From assembly GCF_015864955.1 (NCBI RefSeq), contig NZ_JADYWE010000001.1:992001-1056000 (forward strand): DNA of 64,000 nt. Reading direction: 5' to 3'. The stretch comes from Salinibacterium sp. NK8237 (GTDB lineage Bacteria; Actinomycetota; Actinomycetes; Actinomycetales; Microbacteriaceae). Shown here in pieces: positions 1 to 8,831 of this stretch. Within the stretch, counting starts at the first letter, position 1. Every line of letters starts with the position of its first letter. The position numbers were made by a program, and so were the translations under genes. The notes under the pieces were generated by a model. It had not been told where the DNA came from. It ran no database searches and worked only from the letters and a program-made list of their open reading frames with translations.

Positions 1-302
1 AGCACGATCCACAGAACCACGTAGGCAATCAGCACCACTTCGATGACCGCGAGAACAATAGCGTTGGTGACTGCGGCGAGGAAAAGTTCACGAAACCAAA
101 AAAACGAAACGAATGCAAGAATTGCCAGCGCCCAAAACAACGTTGTAACAACAACAGCAAAACGTCCGAGCTTGCGACTACCCGCCAGAATTTGGGCCGA
201 ACCGGGCACGAAAACGTTCAGCGCGACCAGCCACCATGCACGACGGGTCATCGTTGGCGCCGAGCCTAAGTCTGGCGCCCGCAACGAGGATGTTGTGCTC
301 AC
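1..302 (-). CDS. LCP (LytR-CpsA-Psr) family protein, N-terminal part, cut by window edge
   Basis: The minus strand opens with GTG at 302-300 and runs off the left edge, so only about 100 residues are visible. They comprise a short polar N-terminus, then a strongly hydrophobic stretch containing [17 protein letters not shown] and at least two membrane segments. This is the membrane-anchored N-terminus seen in actinobacterial LCP proteins, which attach glycopolymers to peptidoglycan outside the cell. The catalytic LCP domain would lie beyond the window, so the call rests on the N-terminus and on position. The start overlaps the purE stop by four bases (GTGA), which suggests translational coupling to purE. 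Confidence 0.6.
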   Translation of the reverse strand, partial: MSTTSSLRAPDLGSAPTMTRRAWWLVALNVFVPGSAQILAGSRKLGRFAVVVTTLFWALAILAFVSFFWFRELFLAAVTNAIVLAVIEVVLIAYVVLWIV

Positions 303-793
303 AGCAGCTGTTGTAAAGCAGCGTTCTTATCGGCGACCATCGCCTCGAGACCGCGTGCATAATCCGCGAGCTTCGTCGCTACAGCAGCATCAGTTGCGCC
401 AATAATGCGCAGCGCCAGAAGGCCAGCGTTCGTAGCACCGCCGATCGAGACCGTCGCGACGGGGATGCCCGCAGGCATCTGCACGATGGAGAGCAGCGAG
501 TCGAGACCGTCGAGCTTTGCCAACGGAACCGGAACACCCACAACAGGCAATGTCGTGACCGAGGCCACCATGCCAGGAAGATGGGCAGCGCCACCTGCTC
601 CCGCAATGATCACCTGCACGCCACGCGACGCCGCCTGCCTGCCGAATTCGATCATACGTTCAGGGGTGCGGTGGGCAGAAACGACTTCGACCTCGTAAGA
701 GACGTCGAACTCAGCCACGATCTCGGCTGCGCCCTTCATCACTGACCAATCGGAATCTGATCCCATGACAATCGAAACGAGCGGTGAAGACAT
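299..793 (-). CDS. purE: N5-carboxyaminoimidazole ribonucleotide mutase PurE
   Basis: PurE rearranges N5-CAIR to CAIR in de novo purine synthesis in the cytoplasm. The 164-residue product has the usual class I PurE length and carries the nucleotide-binding GSDSDW motif near residue 13 and the catalytic SAHRTPERM motif near residue 40, followed by the Gly/Ala-rich [11 protein letters not shown] segment. It lies 72 bases downstream of purK on the same strand, the standard purK-purE order, and its stop overlaps the start of the LCP gene by four bases. Confidence 0.97.
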   Translation of the reverse strand: MSSPLVSIVMGSDSDWSVMKGAAEIVAEFDVSYEVEVVSAHRTPERMIEFGRQAASRGVQVIIAGAGGAAHLPGMVASVTTLPVVGVPVPLAKLDGLDSLLSIVQMPAGIPVATVSIGGATNAGLLALRIIGATDAAVATKLADYARGLEAMVADKNAALQQLL

Positions 794-865
794 AGGAGGA
801 TACTATCTTCCCGCTCCTGAGGAGCTGCCTTCAACACACGGCGCACTAACGGTGCATGAGAGAAA

Positions 866-1978
866 TTACTCGAACTCAGCAGCGGCAGCCCGAGCAGCGC
901 TGCGCACAAAGTCAAGGTCTGCGCCCGACGCCGTGACATGCCCCACCTTGCGGCCAGGTCGCGACTGCTTCGAATAGTCGTGAATTTTGATCGCCGGAGA
1001 AGCCACGGTTGCCGCGGCAATCCGCTCATGCATTTCTTGCCCGACCGGACCGCCCAAAATATTCACCATCACCGACCACTCGTCGCGTGCTGCAGTGGCT
1101 CCGAGCGGAAGGTTGAGCACAGCACGAAGGTGCTGTTCGAACTGGCTTGTCTGGCATCCATCGATGCTCCAGTGGCCCGTGTTGTGCGGCCGCATAGCGA
1201 GCTCATTGATGATGATTCGACCATCGCTGGTTTCGAACAGTTCGACGGCAAGTACGCCGGTGACGTCGAGACCGTCAGCGATAGTGCGAGCGATCGACGC
1301 AGCCTGTTCCGCAAGCTCGGTGCTCAGTTGCGGAGCAGGCGCCACGACCTCGGCACACACGCTATTGCGCTGAATGCTCTCCACCACGGGCCACAGGGCA
1401 ACATCACCCGAAGAGTTGCGGGCTACGGACTGCGCCAATTCGCGGCGAAAGTCGACGAGCTCCTCGATCAATAGCTCACCGTCGGTCAGCCACTGCGCGG
1501 CCTCCGCCCCAGCACGCACGATCAGAACGCCCTTGCCGTCATAGCCGCCGCGAGGGGTCTTGAGAACACCCACTCCGTTGTGCGTCGCAAGAAAGTCGTC
1601 AACATCGCCAACATTGGCGACCCGCGCCCACGCCGGCATAGGCAAACCCAATTCTGCGAGGCGTTCACGCATCTGCAGTTTGTCCTGGGCAAAAAGCAAC
1701 GCATGTGGGCCAGGGTGCACGGCGATGCCGTCGGCAACCATTGCCTGCAATACGTCTTGAGGAACATGCTCATGGTCGAACGTCACGACATCAACTTGGC
1801 GCGCAAAAGCGAGCACCTGCTCAATTGAACGGTAGTCGCCGACAACCGTCGCTGCCAGATCGGCGGGGGATCCTTCGGCTTCAGCAAGCACGCGAATATC
1901 AATGCCCAAATTGAGAGCAGGAGGAATCATCATGCGGGCCAATTGGCCTCCACCGATTACACCGACTTTTACTGACAT
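866..1978 (-). CDS. purK: N5-carboxyaminoimidazole ribonucleotide synthase PurK
   Basis: PurK is the ATP-grasp enzyme that makes N5-CAIR from AIR, bicarbonate and ATP, supplying PurE. The 370 residues begin with the GVIGGGQLARMM dinucleotide-fold motif, continue with an ATP-grasp domain (KTPRGGYDGKG near residue 140; ELAMRPHNTGHWS near 260, the metal and substrate loop), and end with the small C-terminal PurK domain. It is the first gene of a minus-strand purK-purE-LCP group, and its start faces the GtrA gene on the other strand. Confidence 0.97.
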   Translation of the reverse strand: MSVKVGVIGGGQLARMMIPPALNLGIDIRVLAEAEGSPADLAATVVGDYRSIEQVLAFARQVDVVTFDHEHVPQDVLQAMVADGIAVHPGPHALLFAQDKLQMRERLAELGLPMPAWARVANVGDVDDFLATHNGVGVLKTPRGGYDGKGVLIVRAGAEAAQWLTDGELLIEELVDFRRELAQSVARNSSGDVALWPVVESIQRNSVCAEVVAPAPQLSTELAEQAASIARTIADGLDVTGVLAVELFETSDGRIIINELAMRPHNTGHWSIDGCQTSQFEQHLRAVLNLPLGATAARDEWSVMVNILGGPVGQEMHERIAAATVASPAIKIHDYSKQSRPGRKVGHVTASGADLDFVRSAARAAAAEFE

Positions 1979-2081
1979 GATCTCTCCAGAGTTAGCGCTG
2001 ACTGATTATCAGGATTGCGCAAGATTTCGCAGCTACAATTTCACCGCTTCTTCTATCTTTGCTTATCGACCGGGCGGATTC

Positions 2082-2678
2082 GTGCGTTTACTCATTACCC
2101 AGTTGAGCCGCTTCGGGCTCGTTGGCAGCGTTGGCCTCGTAATCGACGTCGTCATCTTCAACATTTTGCGCACCACAATCCTCGCGCCCGAGGTTCTGCA
2201 TGAGGGACCAGTACTCGCCAAGGTCGCTTCCACCGCTGTCGCCATCGTCGCCAATTGGCTTGGCAATCGCTACTGGACTTTTCGACGCACCAAGCTTCAG
2301 CATCCTGTTCGCGAAGGCCTCAAATTCGGACTCGTGAGCCTTGGCGGCATTCTGATTGGCCTGAGTTGCCTCGTCGTGTCGCACTACGTGCTCGGCTTCA
2401 CTTCACTGCTGGCAGACAACATCTCCAGCAACGTGATCGGGCTTGTTCTCGGCACCGTCTTCCGTTTTTGGGGATATCGCACGTGGGTCTTTGTTCAAGA
2501 GCCCCTCAACGACGAACCGCTCGTGGCTGCACCCACTGCCGCAGCACCGGCCACGGCACCCGCTACCGGTGCCGCGCTAGGGACGCCCGAGCGCGCGATA
2601 GGTCCAGCCGGCCTCTCGCCACTGCACCGGGTCCAAGCAATTTCGCCCGTCGAGAATCGCGCGCACCGCAACGACTGA
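2082..2678 (+). CDS. GtrA family membrane protein
   Basis: GtrA proteins are small four-helix membrane proteins linked to export or flipping of lipid-linked sugars for cell-surface glycans. The 198 residues include the family signatures RFGLVGSVGLVIDVVIFN near the start, VAIVANWLGNRYWTFR in the middle and GLVLGTVFRFWGYRTWVF at the end of the fourth helix, then an Ala/Pro/Thr-rich tail of about 50 residues. GTG 2082 places the start just before the conserved LITQLSRFG segment; an upstream in-frame ATG at 1977 would overlap the divergent purK start. The tail-coding end overlaps the end of the convergent UDP-glucose dehydrogenase gene by 102 bases. Confidence 0.88.
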   Translation: MRLLITQLSRFGLVGSVGLVIDVVIFNILRTTILAPEVLHEGPVLAKVASTAVAIVANWLGNRYWTFRRTKLQHPVREGLKFGLVSLGGILIGLSCLVVSHYVLGFTSLLADNISSNVIGLVLGTVFRFWGYRTWVFVQEPLNDEPLVAAPTAAAPATAPATGAALGTPERAIGPAGLSPLHRVQAISPVENRAHRND

Positions 2679-3887
2679 ATTCAGTTCGCTCGGATCAATA
2701 GCGCGGTATTCACGCCATTCCGTGAGCACAAGCACGACATCCGCATCCTGCGCCGCTTCTTCGAACGTGGTGACGTAATCGAGTCCGGGACGTAGCCGCC
2801 GTGACGTCTCGATTGCCTGCGGGTCGGTCGCACGCACGTGTGCGCCAAGTTCGGCAAGTCGCGCCGCTACGTCGAGCGCAGGCGAATCGCGAACGTCATC
2901 AGAGTCAGGCTTGAAGGCGAGACCCAGAACAGCTACCCGCGCACCCTCAAGGGTTCCGCCGAGCACCTCGCGACAGAGATCGACCATGCGTTCGCGGCGG
3001 CGAAGATTAATCGCATCCACCTCACCGAGAAAGCTGAGCGCGTCTCCAGCGCCAAGCTCCGACGCGCGTGCCATAAAAGCACGGATATCTTTGGGAAGGC
3101 AGCCACCACCGAAACCAAGGCCGGCGTTCAAGAAACGGCGACCGATGCGCTGATCGTACCCGATGGCGTCCGCGAGCTGGGTAACGTCGGCACCAGTAAC
3201 CTCAGCCACCTCGGCCATGGCGTTGATGAACGAAATTTTGGTCGCGAGAAACGCGTTCGCGGCGACTTTTACGAGTTCAGAGGTCGCGTAATCGGTCACG
3301 ACCCGCGGAATATTTTGGGCTAACACGGTGGCGTAGACATCATCGAGTGCTGCGACAGCATGGTCGTCGCCCGGGCGGACTCCATAGACCAAACGATCAG
3401 GACTAATGGTGTCTTTGACCGCGTAACCTTCGCGCAAGAACTCGGGGTTCCAGGCGAGGTGCGCTCCGACAGCCTCAATCTGACCGGCGAGGCGCTCTGC
3501 TGTGCCCACCGGCACCGTGGACTTGCCGACAACGACATCCCCCACAGCGAGGTGCGGAACAAGCGCGTCGAATGCCGCCTCAACAAAGCGCAAGTCTGCT
3601 GCGTTCGAGTCAGCTTGCTGCGGCGTGCCGACGGCAATGAAATGCACCGTTGCTCCCTCAGCACGGTCCATGTCTGTAGAAAAACTGAGAGTGCCCTTGG
3701 CGAGCGTTTCGGCCAGCAATTCTGGTAACCCTGGCTCATAGAACGGGGCCTGCGCCGACGCCAGTAGCGCGATTTTCGCGGGATCGATGTCGATGCCGAC
3801 AACGTCGTGGCCGAGCTTTGCGAGGGAGGACGCGTGCACGGCACCGAGGTACCCGCATCCGATAACTGAGATCTTCACAGTGCGCAC
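2577..3887 (-). CDS. UDP-glucose 6-dehydrogenase
   Basis: This enzyme oxidises UDP-glucose to UDP-glucuronate with NAD, supplying precursors for envelope polysaccharides. The 436-residue protein has the N-terminal Rossmann motif GCGYLGAVHASSLAKLGHDV, the central segment around AIGYDQRIG, the catalytic cysteine loop GLGFGGGCLPKDIRAF near residue 260, and the C-terminal UDP-binding domain with LGLAFKPDSDDVRDSPALD. Start is GTG 3887; a second in-frame GTG at 3878 is also possible. GalU, which makes UDP-glucose, is encoded at 21.7-22.6 kb. The last 102 bases overlap the GtrA gene tail to tail. Confidence 0.95.
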   Translation of the reverse strand: MRTVKISVIGCGYLGAVHASSLAKLGHDVVGIDIDPAKIALLASAQAPFYEPGLPELLAETLAKGTLSFSTDMDRAEGATVHFIAVGTPQQADSNAADLRFVEAAFDALVPHLAVGDVVVGKSTVPVGTAERLAGQIEAVGAHLAWNPEFLREGYAVKDTISPDRLVYGVRPGDDHAVAALDDVYATVLAQNIPRVVTDYATSELVKVAANAFLATKISFINAMAEVAEVTGADVTQLADAIGYDQRIGRRFLNAGLGFGGGCLPKDIRAFMARASELGAGDALSFLGEVDAINLRRRERMVDLCREVLGGTLEGARVAVLGLAFKPDSDDVRDSPALDVAARLAELGAHVRATDPQAIETSRRLRPGLDYVTTFEEAAQDADVVLVLTEWREYRAIDPSELNSVVAVRAILDGRNCLDPVQWREAGWTYRALGRP

Positions 3888-3962
3888 CCTATCTGATGAG
3901 AGTTGACGCCAAGTGACCCAGCAACGCGGATGCCGCGATAGCCTCGCGCGAAACTGCGCGGT

Positions 3963-4502
3963 CTAGCGTGTTCCCCACACAGCCGTCTCGTCAGATGCCT
4001 GCGATTCCTCGCGCTGACGACGCAATGAGACCACGTTTTGGTTGTTCTCCATGAGGTCGTGAAGCGCAGCTTGGGTGAGCGTAACGGAGGGAATGTCGCG
4101 GAGAACAACGGGGTGATCGTGGCCCGCGTTGATCAGCAGATCGCCGCTGCCGAACATCCGTTGCACCCATGACTGTCGCACCGTGACGTCGTAGCCGCGG
4201 CTGTGCAGCAGCTCTTGACGGATGCGCACGAAAATACCGCTAGAAAGAACCACGCGTCGCGTTGTGATCGTGTAATTGCGGGCAAGCCACGCGAAGAAGG
4301 GCAAGAGCCACGCGACGACGATCAGCAGCAATCCGGCCGTCAGTAGCGCGAGATTCTGCCAATCTTCCGCGAAAGTACCAAAGAAGTACCCGAGAGCCCC
4401 CGCCGTTGCCACAAAAATGATGCTCGGAAAAACTAGTGCGCGCGCGTGAGAGCGAACGCGGGCAACGATCGCCTCGCGCTGAACGCTCATCTCATTCGGC
4501 AT
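3963..4502 (-). CDS. PH domain-containing membrane protein
   Basis: The 179 residues show two adjacent hydrophobic segments (about residues 24-75) followed by a bacterial PH domain of the YdbT type, beginning at NYTITTRRVVLSSGIF and continuing through RGYDVTVRQSWVQRMFGSGDLLINAG. Such proteins are membrane-anchored and their precise role is mostly unknown. It is three bases downstream of birA on the same strand, so the two are probably cotranscribed. A four-codon-shorter start (MSVQREA) is equally possible. Confidence 0.85.
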   Translation of the reverse strand: MPNEMSVQREAIVARVRSHARALVFPSIIFVATAGALGYFFGTFAEDWQNLALLTAGLLLIVVAWLLPFFAWLARNYTITTRRVVLSSGIFVRIRQELLHSRGYDVTVRQSWVQRMFGSGDLLINAGHDHPVVLRDIPSVTLTQAALHDLMENNQNVVSLRRQREESQASDETAVWGTR

Positions 4503-4505
4503 AGA

Positions 4506-5282
4506 TCATTCATACCGCAGGTGAGTGACGTCACCTGCCGCGACGTGCTGCAGGAGCCCGTTCGCGTCGTCCCTCACGACGAGTCGTCCTTCATCATCGA
4601 TGGTCTCAGCACTGCCAAATATGCGGGCGCCGTCTGGCAACTCGACCCGCACTCGGCGACCGATCGTTCCGCACTCTGCACGGACGACATCCGCGATCCC
4701 ACTTCGCACCGGGTCAAGACCCGCTGCCGTGAACTGCTCGACAAGCCCGGTGAATTCGGTCAGGTAGCGGCTCAACGCCTTATCGATGCCGGGCTCAGCC
4801 CCTTCCAACAGGAGGGAAGTGGAGACGGATGTCGGCAGCTCGTCGCGCTGGATCGTGAGATTCAATCCCGCTCCCACGATCACTCCTGTGCCGCCCGCCA
4901 CGAGTTCGGAGAGCAATCCCGACACTTTGAGGCCCTCGATCTGAACGTCGTTTGGCCACTTGAGGGTGACCTCGCGATCGGTTACAAGGCTACGAACGGC
5001 CCTCGCCATGGCGAGTCCGCCGATGAGCGGCATCCATGACAATGCTTCGATCGGAGCGTCGTTGGGCGCTACCAATACGGAAACGGCGAACGTTTTGCCT
5101 GCCGGCGCAATCCATTCACGCCCTAGACGCCCACGACCAGCGGTCTGGTTGGTGGTCACGAGCGCCGAAAGATGTTCGGTTTCGCCTCGGGCGGCCCGCG
5201 CCACGAGTTCGCGGTTGGTCGAACCCACTTCGTCGAGGTGCTCAAGCAGCGGCAGTACAGCGGTACTCAATGGCAAGTGCAT
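4506..5282 (-). CDS. birA: Biotin-[acetyl-CoA-carboxylase] ligase BirA
   Basis: BirA activates biotin as biotinyl-AMP and attaches it to the lysine of the BCCP domain of acyl-CoA carboxylases. The 258 residues carry VGSTNRE near residue 18, TTNQTAGRGRLGREWIAPAG (the GRGRxGRxW biotinyl-AMP loop) near 43-62, LKWPNDV near 103 and the C-terminal SH3-like domain ending in GDVTHLRYE. There is no N-terminal DNA-binding domain, so it is a group I, enzyme-only ligase. It is divergent from accD, and its likely substrate domain lies at the C-terminus of the biotin carboxylase protein encoded at 12.9-14.6 kb. Confidence 0.95.
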   Translation of the reverse strand: MHLPLSTAVLPLLEHLDEVGSTNRELVARAARGETEHLSALVTTNQTAGRGRLGREWIAPAGKTFAVSVLVAPNDAPIEALSWMPLIGGLAMARAVRSLVTDREVTLKWPNDVQIEGLKVSGLLSELVAGGTGVIVGAGLNLTIQRDELPTSVSTSLLLEGAEPGIDKALSRYLTEFTGLVEQFTAAGLDPVRSGIADVVRAECGTIGRRVRVELPDGARIFGSAETIDDEGRLVVRDDANGLLQHVAAGDVTHLRYE

Positions 5283-5328
5283 CGCTTCAGCGTAGAGCGC
5301 TGCAGCGTGCCATGGATGCCCCCTCTAT

Positions 5329-5381
5329 GGTTTCCTCAATGAAACCGCCTTCAAACTTGTGGGTTCCACCAACCACACAAG
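5329..5381. promoter_or_regulatory. Two dyad-symmetric sites between birA and accD
   Basis: Two inverted repeats lie in the 126-base divergent spacer. The first is GGTTTC-N6-GAAACC at 5329-5346. The second pairs CTTGTGGGTT (5356-5365) with AACC-A-CACAAG (5371-5381), one base bulged. The second site ends 27 bases before the accD GTG start. They are candidate operators for a lipid or biotin regulator, but no specific regulator can be named from the sequence. Confidence 0.35.
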
Positions 5382-5408
5382 CGGTGGATGGGTAGGTAAA
5401 GTGACACA

Positions 5409-7007
5409 GTGACCGAAGACAATACGACTCCAGACATGTTCACGACCGCCGGCCGGATCGCCGATCTCAAGAACCGCTATCACGAAGCTGTGACCGCCAG
5501 CGGCGACGCGGCCATCGAAAAGCAGCACGCCAAGGGCAAGATGACTGCCCGCGAGCGCATCGAGCAGTTGCTCGATCACGGTTCCTTCGTTGAGCTCGAT
5601 GAGTTTGTTCGCCACCGCACCCATGCTTTCGGCATGGAAAAGAAGCGCCCGTACGGTGACGCTGTTGTGACGGGCGTTGGCACCATCCACGGTCGCCAGG
5701 TTGCCGTGTATGCACAAGACTTCACCATCTTTGGTGGATCGCTCGGTGAGGTTGCCGGCGAGAAGATCATCAAGGTCATGGACCACGCGATGAAGGTCGG
5801 TGTTCCCATCATCGGAATGCTCGACTCCGGTGGAGCCCGCATTCAGGAGGGCGTTGTTGCTCTGGGCAAGTACGGCGAGATCTTCCGCCGCAATACCCAA
5901 GCTTCGGGTGTCATTCCGCAGATCTCGATCATCATGGGCCCGGCTGCCGGTGGCGCTGTGTATTCCCCCGCCCTCACCGACTTCGTGATCATGGTCGACA
6001 AGACCAGCCAAATGTTCGTCACCGGTCCCGACGTCATCAAGACCGTTACCGGTGAAGACGTCGGCATGGAGGAGCTCGGTGGCGCTCTCACCCACAACAA
6101 GGTGTCTGGTGTTGCGCACTACCTCGCCAGCGATGAAGAGGATGCCCTCGACTACGCTCGCACCCTCGTCGGCTTCCTGCCAGACAACAACCTCTCGGAT
6201 GCTCCCGTCTATGAGAGTGAAGTTGAGTTGGAGATCACGGATGAGGATCGCAAGCTCAACGCGATCATCCCCGACAGCCCTAACCAGCCCTATGACGTGA
6301 AGACGATCATCGAGCACATTGTCGACAATGGCGACTTCCTGGAGACGCAGCCGCTATTCGCCCCTAACATCGTGGTTGGTTTCGGTCGCGTTGAAGGTCG
6401 CTCAGTGGGTATCGTCGCCAACCAGCCACAGGCGATGGCCGGAACCCTCAACATTGAAGCCGGCGAGAAAGCGTCACGCTTCGTACGCTTCTGCGACGCG
6501 TTTAGCATCCCGATCCTCACGCTCGTCGACGTGCCTGGCTACCTGCCAGGCACCGACCAGGAGTGGACCGGTGTTATCCGCCGCGGCGCCAAGTTGCTCT
6601 ACGCCTACGCGGAAGCAACCGTTCCACTCGTCACCGTTATCACGCGCAAGGCATACGGCGGGGCCTACATCGTCATGGGATCCAAGCAGCTTGGCGCAGA
6701 CCTCAACTATGCGTGGCCGACGGCTGAGATCGCCGTCATGGGCGGCCAGGGCGCCGTCAACATCCTGTACCGCGGTGAGATCAAGGCCGCAGAAGCCGCA
6801 GGTGAGGATGTCGCAGCCGTGCGCACCCGCCTCGCCAACGAGTACACCTACAACGTTGCAAGCCCGTTCCTCGCGGCCGAGCGCGGCGAACTCGATGGAG
6901 TGATCGAGCCGGCCGCTACTCGTGTGCAGGTCGTGAAGGCGCTGCGCGCTCTGCGCACCAAGCGCGCGAGCATGCCGCCCAAGAAGCACGGAAACATTCC
7001 GCTGTGA
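5409..7007 (+). CDS. accD: Acyl-CoA carboxylase, carboxyltransferase (beta) subunit
   Basis: This subunit transfers the carboxyl group from carboxybiotin to acetyl- or propionyl-CoA. The 532 residues form the duplicated crotonase-like carboxyltransferase fold, with conserved oxyanion-hole loops at [12 protein letters not shown] and [20 protein letters not shown] (N-terminal half) and [14 protein letters not shown] and [14 protein letters not shown] (C-terminal half). Length and motifs match the actinobacterial AccD/PccB group; acetyl versus propionyl preference cannot be read here. Start is GTG 5409 with a purine-rich GGTAGGTAAAG about ten bases upstream. The stop overlaps the accE start by four bases (GTGA). 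Confidence 0.95.
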   Translation: MTEDNTTPDMFTTAGRIADLKNRYHEAVTASGDAAIEKQHAKGKMTARERIEQLLDHGSFVELDEFVRHRTHAFGMEKKRPYGDAVVTGVGTIHGRQVAVYAQDFTIFGGSLGEVAGEKIIKVMDHAMKVGVPIIGMLDSGGARIQEGVVALGKYGEIFRRNTQASGVIPQISIIMGPAAGGAVYSPALTDFVIMVDKTSQMFVTGPDVIKTVTGEDVGMEELGGALTHNKVSGVAHYLASDEEDALDYARTLVGFLPDNNLSDAPVYESEVELEITDEDRKLNAIIPDSPNQPYDVKTIIEHIVDNGDFLETQPLFAPNIVVGFGRVEGRSVGIVANQPQAMAGTLNIEAGEKASRFVRFCDAFSIPILTLVDVPGYLPGTDQEWTGVIRRGAKLLYAYAEATVPLVTVITRKAYGGAYIVMGSKQLGADLNYAWPTAEIAVMGGQGAVNILYRGEIKAAEAAGEDVAAVRTRLANEYTYNVASPFLAAERGELDGVIEPAATRVQVVKALRALRTKRASMPPKKHGNIPL

Positions 7008-7240
7008 CCGGCAAACACGCGCAGGATGAACCTGCAGACATCCGCATCGTTTCCGCCAATGTCTCTGCTGACGAGATCGCTGCGGTTACGGCCGTCGTTC
7101 GTGCTGCTCTGCTCGAGTCCGCCGAGAATGCCGGGGCGGAAGAAACCGCCCCGATTTCGGCGTGGGCGCGCAACCAGCGACCGATTCGGGAACCCTTGGC
7201 TCCCGGGCCCGGGGCTTGGAATGCAAGCGCTCGACGCTAG
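7004..7240 (+). CDS. accE: Acyl-CoA carboxylase epsilon subunit (AccE)
   Basis: A 78-residue protein translated from GTG overlapping the accD stop. It shows the features of actinobacterial AccE: a short helical segment [24 protein letters not shown], an acidic linker, and the C-terminal [21 protein letters not shown] signature. AccE stabilises the alpha/beta carboxylase complex. Coupling to accD is expected from the overlap. About 540 bases without a protein gene follow. Confidence 0.9.
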   Translation: MTGKHAQDEPADIRIVSANVSADEIAAVTAVVRAALLESAENAGAEETAPISAWARNQRPIREPLAPGPGAWNASARR

Positions 7241-7289
7241 CCGCAGCTCTTTTGGACCGTCTTTCGGCTAAAACATGTGCATTCATAGT

Positions 7290-7335
7290 CGTACCCCGTT
7301 CGGGGAGTACGGAATCCGTTGAAAACCGGGTTTTC
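7290..7335 (+). terminator. Possible terminator region after accD-accE
   Basis: Two small hairpins lie 50-95 bases after the accE stop: CGTACCCC/GGGG-A-GTACG at 7290-7311 around a GTTC loop, and GAAAAC-CGG-GTTTTC at 7321-7335. A TTTTT run follows at 7343-7347. The arrangement is compatible with termination of the accD-accE transcript, but the stems are short. Confidence 0.35.
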
Positions 7336-7433
7336 GGGCCACTTTTTCACCCAAATAGACAGATTGTCCCCCGAGAGTCCCCCTAAAAACCGACTTTGTT
7401 AGTTGTTTGCATGATGCAGAATATTAACTGCTA

Positions 7434-7600
7434 GGTGGATCTCCATAGGAGTTACACCGCCAAAGATTGGCCGACTAGGGTAAGCGGGCCAATTCTTTGG
7501 GGGCGGATCAGGACGGTATTCGGGTTATCGTCCTGATCCGGGTTCTAGCGAAGGACCGGAGAAGTGCTTCTTATAGCCACTCCGGTCCTTCGTTCTTTAA
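7434..7600 (+). ncRNA. Candidate structured RNA with four consecutive hairpins
   Basis: In the convergent spacer after accE there are four stem-loops in a row. Stem 1: GGTG..CTCC/GGAG..CACC at 7434-7458. Stem 2: CCAAAG-A-TTGGCC (7460-7472) with GGCCAA-TT-CTTTGG (7487-7500). Stem 3: a perfect 12-bp stem at 7504-7515/7529-7540. Stem 4: a perfect 13-bp stem at 7549-7561/7580-7592 followed by TTCTTTAA. A weak promoter (TTAGTT-N17-TATTAA, 7399-7427) would start transcription at about 7434, the foot of stem 1. I do not recognise an Rfam family. Alternatives are a terminator cluster for either flanking operon, or the minus strand being the transcribed one. Confidence 0.45.
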
Positions 7601-7781
7601 CGAGTGGGCCGATTGGCATAAGCCCATGGCCATCGCTCATCATTACGACCAGCGAGTTCATTGACCGGGGCTAGGGCGCACCCCTGAGAATCGCCAGCGG
7701 CGCTCTCACGCCGCGGACGGGCGTCTGCGCACTCCGCGAACGGAATAGTCACGCAGGGCGCTCAGCGCTCGTGCAGCGGGG

Positions 7782-8831
7782 TTAGACGGCGACGCTATCC
7801 ACGCGCGGGATCTCCAGCCAGATGTCAACGACATCTTCTTCGAGCGAGTCTTGCCCGAGAGCGCTCGATTCGCCGTCTCCGGCGCTGTGTAGTCCCACGA
7901 CAGTGATCGCGACATCCGACCCCTCAGGCACAGTGCGTGCAATCACTTTGTCGGCACTGGTTGACTGAATGGCCTGCGCGAGACGATTCAGCACCCGATC
8001 GAGATCGTCATCTGACAGGTCGTCGATTCCGCCCTCGTCGAGCAGTGTGACGGTGGCGCCGCGACGGCGCGCGATCATGACCTGGTCACGTACCGCGTCG
8101 TTCAAGAGCTTGCGGCCGCGAATTTCGTCACGGATAGCCCCCTCAAGATTCAAACATTCGCGGCGTTCGGCCTCAGACAAGTCACCGTTGGTTTCTTGAA
8201 TGCGTTCGAGCATTTGGAACGCCATCATTCCCGTTTGTTCCAGACGGAATTGACGCTCATGCACGTGGGCGTCTTGCGCCGCTTGCCAGTCAGTGGCTTC
8301 CTGCTCTGCGAGCACAAAGCGCTGCGCATCCTTGGATGCCTTTGCCAACCCGCTGCTGAGAACGTGGGAGACAGCAACCCACGATGCGCTTCCGATAATG
8401 CCAAGGCTGAAGAGCCCAGCCGGGCCAACCGGGCCGAGGCTGAAGGTGTGCGCAACCAAGAAACCTATGCCCAGCCACGCGAATGTGTGGCGGCCTCGTG
8501 TCGAGGTGATCGTGAGCAGGGTGCCGCTAGCGGCGACGTACCACGTTGCGTAGCCTGTGCCACCTTCGCGGGTGAAGTCGAGTTCGTTGGCCACGAGCAG
8601 CGAGATCGCCACGACCGTAGCGAAATTGAACGTTGCCATCCAGATCGGCATTCGCAAAGGACCCCAGGGCAACAAACTGACGATGGTTGCTACGCCGTAA
8701 AGAACCATCGCGACGTAAACCGGACCAGCGTGAGCAGGAATATCGATCGTGTAGTTCGCCAAGACGATGTGATACGCCGAGAAGAGCGCAGCCAAGCCGA
8801 CGATCAGGTACCGAGGAACACCGATATTCAC
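7782..8831 (-). CDS. Membrane protein resembling a histidine kinase without an ATPase domain
   Basis: The 349-residue protein has about six membrane helices in residues 5-170, then a cytoplasmic part of about 175 residues with a coiled helical segment (KASKDAQRFVLAEQEATDWQAAQDAHVHERQFRLEQ) and a mixed C-terminal domain (IRDEIRGRKLLNDAVRDQVMIARRRGATVTLLDEGG). This resembles actinobacterial sensor kinases in general layout, but I see no HisKA-type phospho-acceptor motif and no N, G1 or G2 boxes of HATPase_c. Its start overlaps the kinase stop by four bases, so it is the third gene of an operon with a LuxR-type response regulator and an intact kinase. A role as co-sensor or scaffold is inference. 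Confidence 0.75.
   Translation of the reverse strand: MNIGVPRYLIVGLAALFSAYHIVLANYTIDIPAHAGPVYVAMVLYGVATIVSLLPWGPLRMPIWMATFNFATVVAISLLVANELDFTREGGTGYATWYVAASGTLLTITSTRGRHTFAWLGIGFLVAHTFSLGPVGPAGLFSLGIIGSASWVAVSHVLSSGLAKASKDAQRFVLAEQEATDWQAAQDAHVHERQFRLEQTGMMAFQMLERIQETNGDLSEAERRECLNLEGAIRDEIRGRKLLNDAVRDQVMIARRRGATVTLLDEGGIDDLSDDDLDRVLNRLAQAIQSTSADKVIARTVPEGSDVAITVVGLHSAGDGESSALGQDSLEEDVVDIWLEIPRVDSVAV

Noticed and set aside
5325..6317. 330-codon minus-strand open frame
   Set aside because: Antisense to accD; no recognisable motif, and no ribosome site at its start.
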